Shown here one piece after another: positions 35,023-43,036 of a DNA stretch of 64,000 nt. Position numbers and translations under genes: made by a program. Origin of the DNA: an uncultured Lachnospiraceae bacterium. GTDB taxonomy: Bacteria; Bacillota; Clostridia; Lachnospirales; Lachnospiraceae. Within the stretch, counting starts at the first letter, position 1, and each line of letters begins with the position of its first letter. The stretch spans positions 9,359 to 73,358 of the forward strand of contig CAJUJL010000005.1 in NCBI GenBank assembly GCA_910586725.1, given 5' to 3'. The notes below the pieces were generated by a model. That model made no database searches and was not told the origin of the DNA. It saw nothing but the letters and a program-made list of their open reading frames with translations.

Positions 35023-37023
35023 ATGGAAAAATTGTTAAAAAAAATTGTTTGGCTGATGGGAGGCCTTCTGCTTGCGTATGTTGCCGTGGCGACGGCAGCC
35101 ACCGGGAGTTTTCAGACCGACTGCTTTTATGGAGGAGGAGAAATGGACGAGATTCTTCCTCTGACGCTTCAGGGAGAATGGCCGGGTCTTTCTTATCAAA
35201 ATCCAAACGACGCTTTTTTTACCGTAACAGAAGACAATGCGTACGAAAGCTTATTAATTACAAAGAAAAAATGGAAATATGTGGCGATTGATATATCCCA
35301 TTTAAATTCAGATACTCTGACGCTGAATCTTATGGCCTGTGATGAAGCGTGGAATGCGATAGAAGCGCAAACGATAGAAGCAAAAAACGGAAAAGAGATT
35401 TTTACATACAATTTACCAAAGTGTAAAAATCTTATTGTAAGTATTCCGAATCAAAAAGGAAAAGAGTTTCGAATTAACAGTCTGCAATTTCGTAAAAAAC
35501 TGGTTTTGTTTAACCGAAGGAACGCGGCGGCGGCCGGAATCGTGGTAATCTTTTCCTACGCTGCTTTTACCATTGTCATCGTGGTCTTAAAAAAGAAAAG
35601 AAAAATAGATATACTGCTTCCTTTCCGACGTGCGGGAGAACGATGCGTCATGTGTTATTTTTGGTATGTGGAGAAAGCCGCCGGGGTGATCTATGTATGT
35701 AAGAACAAGCTGTCAGGGAGAGATTGCGCCGCGTTTGGCTCTGCGCTTAGGATCATTTCGCTGGCCGCCTGGATTTTAGCGGAGATCTTTATGCGCGGCT
35801 ATGGCCTTCGAACAGAAGCCATTCCATTCCATTATCTGGCGGCGGCAGTGGTAATGTTTTTGTTTTGTATTACGACGGTAAAACAGCGTCCTCAAAAACC
35901 ATTCTGGAACCATCCGCTTATTTACGCATGGTTTTGGCTGTCAGTGATTATGACGTTGTCTGGAATTTTTGTTCAGAAAAAATGGCCTGGCATTGGACTG
36001 TTGTATTTGTTCGTATACGCAGTCTGGTTTTATATCTGGGGAAACAGCAAAAAGCCTTACCGGATATTAGCCGATATTTCTTACGCATTGAAAATCGTTT
36101 TCTGGATAACGACAATTATAAGCGTATTTGCAAGAACTTATATTCCACGTATGGCATACAGCGGAATTTACAAAAACCAGAATGTATTTGTTTCGTTTTT
36201 GATTATGATTCTGGCGATTGATTTGTCACAGGTAAAAAACATGTTCCTGAAAAAAGAGAGGAATGCCACTCTTTGGATGTGCCTTAGCCTTGAGCTTAGC
36301 CTGATTTTATTTTTCCTGTTGGGAACAAAGAGCAGAGGCGGTCTGTTGACAGGTATGATTGTCATTTTACTGTGGATGGCGCATCTGCTGCGCAGAGGAA
36401 GCGCAAACCGAAAGAGAGCGGTATTCTTTATGCTCCAGACAGCGGTTTTGCTGTTCCCGGTATCTTATGCGGCGGAACATACATTTTTGTATGTACAGTC
36501 TGCAGTTCCGTACAGAATAGAATATACGGCGGCAATTGCGGAAGATGAAAGGATCCTTGATGATACGTATACAGGAGGAGAGCCCGTATATGCAGAAGCG
36601 AACGAAGGAACGCAGACGGTTTCTGCCGTTCCCCGAAAATCACTTGACGGTTTGGCCTCCGGAAGAATTACTCTATGGAAGTCTTATATCCGCAAAATAA
36701 ATTTATGGGGACATTTCAACAAAGAGATCATTAACGGAGTCGCCACGCATTCGCACAATGCATTTACGTATATCGCTTATTTGTATGGAATTTTGGCATT
36801 GATTCCTTATTTTGTCATGTGGTGTATGGTTTTTTCCCGTGGAAGACGGTATGCAAAAGCGGCCGTTCCCTATAGTTTTATGCCGTTGGCTCTGACTGCA
36901 GGTTTCTTTGTTCAGGCAATGACGGATACTTTGGAAGAGCCGTTTTCGGTAGAAAGCTGGATTATTGTATATATTGTAATCGGGATACTCTTTAGCTTAG
37001 ATTCGGAGAAAGGAGAAGTATGA
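35023..37023 (+). CDS. O-antigen ligase/polymerase-like membrane protein with extracellular N-terminal domain
   Basis: About 666 aa from ATG 35023. One signal-anchor helix is followed by an extracellular beta-rich domain (about 30-155), a helix at about 165-190, and then a polytopic block with about ten helices. The stretch LGTKSRGGLLTGMIV and a large extracytoplasmic loop before HSHNAFTYIAYLYGI are typical of Wzy_C/WaaL-type O-antigen ligases and polymerases. It may polymerise repeat units or attach a glycan to a cell-wall acceptor. The preceding gene and the 1451-aa fusion flank it without terminators. Confidence 0.78.
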   Translation: MEKLLKKIVWLMGGLLLAYVAVATAATGSFQTDCFYGGGEMDEILPLTLQGEWPGLSYQNPNDAFFTVTEDNAYESLLITKKKWKYVAIDISHLNSDTLTLNLMACDEAWNAIEAQTIEAKNGKEIFTYNLPKCKNLIVSIPNQKGKEFRINSLQFRKKLVLFNRRNAAAAGIVVIFSYAAFTIVIVVLKKKRKIDILLPFRRAGERCVMCYFWYVEKAAGVIYVCKNKLSGRDCAAFGSALRIISLAAWILAEIFMRGYGLRTEAIPFHYLAAAVVMFLFCITTVKQRPQKPFWNHPLIYAWFWLSVIMTLSGIFVQKKWPGIGLLYLFVYAVWFYIWGNSKKPYRILADISYALKIVFWITTIISVFARTYIPRMAYSGIYKNQNVFVSFLIMILAIDLSQVKNMFLKKERNATLWMCLSLELSLILFFLLGTKSRGGLLTGMIVILLWMAHLLRRGSANRKRAVFFMLQTAVLLFPVSYAAEHTFLYVQSAVPYRIEYTAAIAEDERILDDTYTGGEPVYAEANEGTQTVSAVPRKSLDGLASGRITLWKSYIRKINLWGHFNKEIINGVATHSHNAFTYIAYLYGILALIPYFVMWCMVFSRGRRYAKAAVPYSFMPLALTAGFFVQAMTDTLEEPFSVESWIIVYIVIGILFSLDSEKGEV

Positions 37024-37056
37024 TATAGTCTGATTTACATATCATACAGGAGAAAG

Positions 37057-40000
37057 ATGGTAATTGAGCAATTTGGAAAGCAGAAGGTATATTTTGATAA
37101 TCTTTCGGACGGTAAGATCAAAACTGTTTTCAAACAGATGAAAGGAAGAAAAGCTTTGGTCGTCTGTTCAAAAGGCAACAGGGCCAGGATCGGAGATTGT
37201 CTGAATCAATGCGGGCAAAATAAGGTCTGGTTTAGTGATTTTTCTTCCAATCCTGTCTATGAAGATATAAAAAAGGCGGTCGCGCTGTTTTTGAACGAAC
37301 AATGCGACAGCATTATTTCCCTTGGCGGAGGCAGTGCAATCGATGTTGCAAAATGCGTCAAGGCTTTTTGCAATATGGATGAAAAGCCGGAATATACGAA
37401 ACAACAAATTTCTCCAAATGCCATAGAACATCTTGCCATCCCAACAACCGCAGGAACGGGGAGCGAATCTACGCATTTTGCGGTTTTATATGAAAAAGGA
37501 CGGAAAAAATCTATTTCCGATCCATCTTTGCTGCCGGATTATGTCTGGCTGAATCCTGCTTTTATTAAAACTTTGCCGTCCTATCAGAAAAAGTGTACGA
37601 TGTTAGACGCGCTCTGCCAGGCAATCGAGTCTTTCTGGTCCGTGCGCGCCACGGATGAAAGTAAGAAGTATGCTTCGTCTGCAATCACGGGGATTCTTCG
37701 GTATGCAGAGCCATATCTGGAAGAATGTACGGACAAGCCTGCCGAAGCAGACATATTATGGGCGGCGAATCTGGCGGGAAGAGCGATTGACATCACACAG
37801 ACGACAGCGGCCCATGCAATGAGTTATAAACTGACGTCAAATTATAACATTCCGCATGGACAGGCGGTCGCCGTTTGTCTGCCGGGCGTATGGAAGTTTT
37901 TGATCTCAAACACAGAGAAATGTACGGACGTGCGCGGCAGGGAGTATCTGGAAGGTATGCTGCGCCAATTGACGCGGCTGTTTGGCGTGGAATCTAATGA
38001 GGATGCCGTAAAGGCTCTGGAAGCTTTCTATCAGTCTGTTTCCATGGAGAAAGAAGCGGTTGTGGCAAAGGAAGATCTTGAGGAGCTGGCACGGTCGGTA
38101 GATATGCAGCGCCTTGGGAATTTTCCCGTAAAAATAGAAACGAAAGATATATATGAGATTTATGCAGGTCTTACGCAGGAAAACGCCGGGAATGACGCCG
38201 AATACATATACTGGTATACGGCCTCCCGCATGGCGGCTGTCAGGGAGGAGCGTTACAACATCCTGAAAGTAATGCCGCAGATGGCGGTTTGTTTTCAGGA
38301 TAAAAAAAGACGGACGGATGCGGCATGGTGCGTTTTTAAATGCATAGAATACGGTCTGTTTTATCCGGAAATCAAAACGGATGCCGACTGGAAGAAGGAA
38401 TTTCAGAACTTGATGGGAAGTCTGGTGTCTTACTGTTTTCAGTATGATGCCGGGATGTATTATTTCCGGCACGTCAAAAAAATCATTCGTCAGATCGAAA
38501 AAAGCGAATGGGATGCTTACGCCGAAAAACTTTCGGAGCTTTTGCATATTGACGCCGAGCTGGCTTATATCTTCGTGGCAAAAGCCTCTGTTTCCCATAC
38601 AATTTCACAATCCATACAAGAAGGAAAAACAGCCGGGTTTATGGGCGTTCCGGACGACGGGTGGGTCAGGCGCGTCATGGACGGTCTGGTGCATCAGCTC
38701 GATTTGTTTGTATTTCATTACTTTACGGAGGAAGAGCAGGAAGTTCTGCGCGGTATGTTTGATTTTACCGATGAGATCAGGCAGACATTTTACGAGCAGC
38801 AGGAAAAAGTGATTTGCAGAAACATTATCAGCGCCTGCTGCCTTGAAGATACGTTTGAGAGACAAAGGCGGACTGCGTATCAGAAAGAGCGGGCTGCGTT
38901 TGGGCAGGAAATGTTTTCACATGTTATGGGAGAATTTGAATCGGCGGGCATTTCATATTCCTGGGATGATGAAGGCGGCCGTATCATGATTGGGGAAGGG
39001 GACGCTCAAAAAGCGGCCGGAATCTGCAAAGACAAGGCGGATGCATTTGGAAAAGCCAAAAGAGAGAAGTCTGTCATTCGTTTGTATAAAACGGGAACGT
39101 CATGGAAAGAAAGTTTCGATGCCAAAGAAAAGGAAGCCTTTCTGGAAATCGCATGGGGCGAAGAGCAAAAGAAAGAAGCAAATCCGTATCTTGCGCGGTT
39201 TTTCGATTCTGTTTACGCATTTGATGAAGAAAACAACAGTGAAGTCCGCACGAGCATAAAAGAGAGGATCAAAGAAGCGATTCGAAAGCCGTTTTGGAAA
39301 TTAAAAATGCGTGCCAAAAATAAAGAGGATCAGTCTGCCAATTCGAAAGAAATAAACAGATTTATTGTTGATACAAAGCGAAAGATTGTATATACTCTGT
39401 TTTATAAGTATCGATACCAGGTGGATGATAAACTGATTTTGTTTGAATCTTATCATGGAGAACAGTATAGCTGCAATCCCAGAGGCATTTATGAGGCGAT
39501 TCTTTTGGATGAACGGTATATTGATTATAAATTTATATGGGCCGTGAAAGACGTCAGAAAATATAAATATCTGGAAGAGGATTTTCGTACGAAAGTCGTC
39601 AAATCCAATTCCAAAAAATATTATATGTACAATGCAAAGGCCAAATATATTATTTTAAATTTGCTGTTGAAGCCGCACATCACTTTGAAAAAAGAGCAGA
39701 CGTATATACAGACCTGGCATGGAAAGCCAATCAAGGCAATTGGCTGCGGCAGACAGTTTGAGACGGATCCAAGGAGGACGCTTGCGTCTACGGTGCGCCA
39801 CTACACCAAAAATGCCAAAAAAATCACGAAGTTATTATCGCCGTCCGATTCCTTCACGCCGATTATGCGGGATGCTTTTAATATGGAGAAGCTTCACAGG
39901 CAGGACCGCATTTATGAAACCGGATATGCCAGAAACGACAGGCTGTTTCGTTATACGGAGATTGAACTTATGCGGATCCGCCAGAGGCTGGGAATTGATC

Positions 40001-41412
40001 CCGCCAAGAAAGTGATTTTGTATGCGCCCACATGGAGGGAACTGTTTGGAGAATTTGTAGAGCAGCAGGAGTTAGGCGTTGTGTTAAGCGTATCCGATTC
40101 CATTGACTTTGAAAAAATGCACAGACAGCTGGGAGATGAATATGTGCTGCTGTTTCGTGCGCATCATATGGACGCGGAGGCCATGGACATCAGCCGGTAT
40201 GAAGGATTTATCATTGATGTGACAAACTATCCGGACGTCAATGATTTATATATGATCAGCGATCTGATGATTTCGGATTATTCCGGCACGATATTTGACT
40301 TTGGAATTTTAAAACGTCCTATGGTATACTATATGTTTGACAGGGAGCTTTATACGACAAAGCTTCAGGGCGTTAATATTGATCTGGACGAGCTGCCGGG
40401 AATTATCGTGGAAAAAGAAGAAGATCTGGTTCCCGCTATATTAAAGCAGTTCCGGGATTTTCAATACGATGAAAAATACGAGCGTTTTAACAGGAAATAC
40501 AATCAGTATGAAGACGGCCATGCGGGACAGCGCGCCATAGATTTGTGTATTTCGGACACGGTATCCCGAAAAACAATTACGCTGCAGGGCAGCATTAAGA
40601 GGTTTAAAAACAGCCTGTCTTTTATTTACAAGCCGATGAAACGCCTGAAATTAAATGTATGCGGCATTTTAAGAGAAAAGGGACTGATACATGACAAAAA
40701 TACAAAGCAGCTCCTTGAGTTAAAGAATAAATACAAAGGTCAGAAGTGTTATCTGATCGGAAACGGACCCAGTTTAAAAGCCGAAGATTTGGACATGATT
40801 TCAGATGAGATTACGTTTGGCTGCAACATGGTTTATAAAATGTTTGATAAAACGAAATGGAGGCCTTCGTATCACTTTATTGTAGATGTTATTTACACCA
40901 AGAATCTGTATCTGGAAATAAAAAATAATATCCGTTCTCCATTGATTACAAACAGCAGCGCGTACCATTTGATGGCGCAAAAGCCCAAAAATATTACGTA
41001 TGTCAATATTTTTTCACAGGAAAATTACAAAATCAGAGGAAATATGATGGCGTATTATATTTCCGCGCGGGCGACGGTTATGACATTTATGATAGAAATG
41101 GCGATGTTTATGGGATTCAAGGAGATTTATCTGTTGGGAACAGACTGCACCAATTCCTTTACATCCGGCCATTTCGGAGAAGCATATACGGCTTCCACAT
41201 TGGATAAGGTCAATCTGGCCAGGGCCAGGGTTACGATCGGAGATCCGGATCTGACGCTTGAGGGGCTGGGGGAATACCGCAGACAGCGTTCCATCACGGC
41301 CTATGAGAAGATTGCGAAGTATGCCGCGGAGCATAACGTTAAAATTTATAATGCAACGCGGGGCGGAGCCCTTGAAGTGTTTGAACGCGTCCGTCTGGAA
41401 GACACTTTATAA
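37057..41412 (+). CDS. Giant fusion: iron alcohol dehydrogenase, TagF-like glycerophosphotransferase domain and DUF115/GT42-like domain
   Basis: One 1451-aa frame. Residues about 1-385 are a second group III iron-type alcohol dehydrogenase (SLGGGSAIDVAK, TTAGTGSEST, LDALCQAIES, AHAMSYK, PHGQAV), similar to the domain at 28983 and with the same Gln at the usual second His ligand. Residues about 385-780 are helical and unassigned. Residues about 790-1175 match TagF-type CDP-polyol phosphotransferases (QTWHGKPIKAIG, YAPTWRE, FRAHH, ISDYSGTIFDFG). Residues about 1226-1420 contain YLIGNGPSLKAEDL and YLLGTDCT as in DUF115 and CMP-sialic acid GT42 enzymes. CMP-Kdo genes follow directly. Function is inferred from the domains. 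The stop codon lies in the 44-bp repeat. Confidence 0.85.
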   Translation: MVIEQFGKQKVYFDNLSDGKIKTVFKQMKGRKALVVCSKGNRARIGDCLNQCGQNKVWFSDFSSNPVYEDIKKAVALFLNEQCDSIISLGGGSAIDVAKCVKAFCNMDEKPEYTKQQISPNAIEHLAIPTTAGTGSESTHFAVLYEKGRKKSISDPSLLPDYVWLNPAFIKTLPSYQKKCTMLDALCQAIESFWSVRATDESKKYASSAITGILRYAEPYLEECTDKPAEADILWAANLAGRAIDITQTTAAHAMSYKLTSNYNIPHGQAVAVCLPGVWKFLISNTEKCTDVRGREYLEGMLRQLTRLFGVESNEDAVKALEAFYQSVSMEKEAVVAKEDLEELARSVDMQRLGNFPVKIETKDIYEIYAGLTQENAGNDAEYIYWYTASRMAAVREERYNILKVMPQMAVCFQDKKRRTDAAWCVFKCIEYGLFYPEIKTDADWKKEFQNLMGSLVSYCFQYDAGMYYFRHVKKIIRQIEKSEWDAYAEKLSELLHIDAELAYIFVAKASVSHTISQSIQEGKTAGFMGVPDDGWVRRVMDGLVHQLDLFVFHYFTEEEQEVLRGMFDFTDEIRQTFYEQQEKVICRNIISACCLEDTFERQRRTAYQKERAAFGQEMFSHVMGEFESAGISYSWDDEGGRIMIGEGDAQKAAGICKDKADAFGKAKREKSVIRLYKTGTSWKESFDAKEKEAFLEIAWGEEQKKEANPYLARFFDSVYAFDEENNSEVRTSIKERIKEAIRKPFWKLKMRAKNKEDQSANSKEINRFIVDTKRKIVYTLFYKYRYQVDDKLILFESYHGEQYSCNPRGIYEAILLDERYIDYKFIWAVKDVRKYKYLEEDFRTKVVKSNSKKYYMYNAKAKYIILNLLLKPHITLKKEQTYIQTWHGKPIKAIGCGRQFETDPRRTLASTVRHYTKNAKKITKLLSPSDSFTPIMRDAFNMEKLHRQDRIYETGYARNDRLFRYTEIELMRIRQRLGIDPAKKVILYAPTWRELFGEFVEQQELGVVLSVSDSIDFEKMHRQLGDEYVLLFRAHHMDAEAMDISRYEGFIIDVTNYPDVNDLYMISDLMISDYSGTIFDFGILKRPMVYYMFDRELYTTKLQGVNIDLDELPGIIVEKEEDLVPAILKQFRDFQYDEKYERFNRKYNQYEDGHAGQRAIDLCISDTVSRKTITLQGSIKRFKNSLSFIYKPMKRLKLNVCGILREKGLIHDKNTKQLLELKNKYKGQKCYLIGNGPSLKAEDLDMISDEITFGCNMVYKMFDKTKWRPSYHFIVDVIYTKNLYLEIKNNIRSPLITNSSAYHLMAQKPKNITYVNIFSQENYKIRGNMMAYYISARATVMTFMIEMAMFMGFKEIYLLGTDCTNSFTSGHFGEAYTASTLDKVNLARARVTIGDPDLTLEGLGEYRRQRSITAYEKIAKYAAEHNVKIYNATRGGALEVFERVRLEDTL

Positions 41413-41494
41413 TTGCCGAATTGCATATGTGAGCCCGAACAGGGTAGACCTTATAATTGCCGAATGGCATACGTGTGCCCGAACAGGGTAGAGC
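41407..41494. repeat. Two 44-bp tandem repeats at the end of the 1451-aa gene
   Basis: Units span 41407-41450 and 41451-41494 and differ at a few bases. Each has TTATAATTGCCGAAT(T/G)GCAT followed by CCCGAACAGGG, again giving two small stem-loops. Orientation matches the array at 1-105. The first unit includes the stop codon of the 1451-aa gene, and the pair fills much of the gap before the CMP-sugar synthetase gene. Confidence 0.9.
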
Positions 41495-41573
41495 TTATAA
41501 TAGATTAGATAGCGAAAGTGAGCCGGATTCCATTATCTCATCGGCGCCCTTCGCAGAAAGGCGGAAAAAAGAT

Positions 41574-42230
41574 ATGAAAGTTGTCGCTTTGGTTCCGATT
41601 AAATTAAACAGCCAGAGGCTGCCCCATAAAAATATATTGGACATTATGGGAAAACCGATGTGCTACCATATTGTAAACAGTCTGGTGAAAGCGAAAGGGA
41701 TAGACGAAGTATATGTTTATTGCAGTGATGAAAAAGTAACGGAGTACATCCCCGAAGAAGCGATTTTTTTGAGAAGAGAAAAGGAGCTGGATTTAGACTG
41801 CGTAAAGGGATTCCAGATTTATCGTTCCTTTATTGAGAAGGTGGACGCGGACGTATACGTTCTGGCGCATACGACGTCTCCCTTTACAAAGACCAAAACA
41901 ATTGAAAACGCGCTGTCCCATATTTTAAGCGGGGAATGTGATTCCGCGTTTACCGCGGAAAAAATTCAGACGTTTGCATGGTACCAGGGAACGCCTGTGA
42001 ATTATGATTTGAACGATGTGCCAAGGACGCAGGACATGGAACCGATCTGGGTGGAAACAAGCGCATTTTATATGTTCTGCAAGGAAATTTTCACAAAACA
42101 CAACAGAAGAATCGGATTTAAGCCATATATTCAGGAAGTCAATGGCATTGAGGCGACCGATATTGATACGAAAGAAGATTATGATTTTGCAGTGGAACTT
42201 TCAAAACAGATGAGAGACGGGGTGGAATAA
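41574..42230 (+). CDS. CMP-Kdo/acylneuraminate cytidylyltransferase (KdsB/NeuA-type)
   Basis: About 218 aa from ATG 41574, preceded by AAAGGCGG; the open frame extends upstream through the repeats and is not believed coding. LVPIKLNSQRLPHKN carries the CTP-binding RxPxK pattern of the NeuA family, and TTSPF and EATDIDTKEDY are also family features. Because KdsA, KpsF/KdsD and KdsC follow, the likely product is CMP-Kdo, although it looks more like NeuA than classical KdsB. This is the activation step of the pathway. Confidence 0.85.
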   Translation: MKVVALVPIKLNSQRLPHKNILDIMGKPMCYHIVNSLVKAKGIDEVYVYCSDEKVTEYIPEEAIFLRREKELDLDCVKGFQIYRSFIEKVDADVYVLAHTTSPFTKTKTIENALSHILSGECDSAFTAEKIQTFAWYQGTPVNYDLNDVPRTQDMEPIWVETSAFYMFCKEIFTKHNRRIGFKPYIQEVNGIEATDIDTKEDYDFAVELSKQMRDGVE

Positions 42231-43019
42231 ATGGCGGAAAAAAACATGTTTTCTTTGATTGCCGGCCCATGTGTGATTGAAAATGAAGATATGGTTATGC
42301 GGCTGGCCGAAAAGATAAAAGAAATAACAGAGCGTCTGGGAATAGATTACTATTTCAAAGCCTCTTTCGACAAAGCAAACAGGACTTCCCTGAAATCTTT
42401 TCGCGGTCCGGGCATTGCGGAAGGCCTTTTGATATTACAAAAAGTAAAAGACAGATACGGTCTGAAAGTCGCGACGGATATTCACGAACCCTGGCAGGCC
42501 AAAGAGGCTGCGCAGGTGTGCGACATTATTCAGATTCCGGCTTTTTTGTGCAGACAGACAGATCTGCTTGTGGCGGCTGCAAAGACAGGAAAGATCATAA
42601 ATGTCAAAAAAGCGCAGTTTTTAGCGCCGTGGGATATGAGAAACGTTGTAAATAAGTTAAAAGAGTCCGGCTGTGTGAACATAATGCTTTGCGAACGGGG
42701 AACTGCTTTTGGATACAATACGCTTGTTGTGGATATGACGGGAATTGTGGAAATGAAAAAATTTGGTTATCCGGTCGTATTTGATGCGACGCACAGCGTA
42801 CAAAAACCGGGAGGAAAAGGCGATGCAACCGGAGGCAGCAGGGAATTTGTGGAGCCGCTGGCAAAAGCGGCGGTTGCGGCCGGAGCAGACTGGCTGTTCA
42901 TGGAAGTGCATGAGGAGCCCGATGAAGCGCTCTCAGACGGCCCGAATATGGTACGCCTGGCCGATCTGGAAGGTCTGCTGCGCCGTTTGCAGCGTGTATA
43001 CGAAGCCGTGCATGAATAG
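42231..43019 (+). CDS. kdsA: 3-deoxy-8-phosphooctulonate (Kdo-8-P) synthase
   Basis: Condenses arabinose-5-phosphate with PEP to form Kdo-8-phosphate. The 262-aa protein has AGPCVIEN, KASFDKANRTS, SFRGPG, CERGTAFGYNTLVVDM, FDATHSVQKPGG and a C-terminal metal-site region with MEVHEEPDEALSDGPN. Cys14 in AGPCVIE is the ligand found in metal-dependent KdsA, where the metal-independent enzymes have Asn. The gene abuts the preceding stop codon. Kdo is a hallmark of Gram-negative LPS, so its presence here is notable; the enzyme identity is secure, the use is not. Confidence 0.94.
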   Translation: MAEKNMFSLIAGPCVIENEDMVMRLAEKIKEITERLGIDYYFKASFDKANRTSLKSFRGPGIAEGLLILQKVKDRYGLKVATDIHEPWQAKEAAQVCDIIQIPAFLCRQTDLLVAAAKTGKIINVKKAQFLAPWDMRNVVNKLKESGCVNIMLCERGTAFGYNTLVVDMTGIVEMKKFGYPVVFDATHSVQKPGGKGDATGGSREFVEPLAKAAVAAGADWLFMEVHEEPDEALSDGPNMVRLADLEGLLRRLQRVYEAVHE

Positions 43020-43036
43020 GGATTGGGGGCGTAACG

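Noticed and set aside
37906..38865. Minus-strand and alternative-frame open frames opposite the dehydrogenase fusion
   Set aside because: Shadows of the 1451-aa gene without start signals or recognisable domains.
27108..41412. 2-aminoethylphosphonate pathway with AepZ
   Set aside because: No class V aminotransferase is present in the window; the only PLP aminotransferase found (62637) is of the DegT sugar type.
41457..41573. Upstream extension of the CMP-sugar synthetase gene
   Set aside because: This open stretch is repeat-derived and lacks a ribosome site; the enzyme's normal N-terminus begins at ATG 41574.
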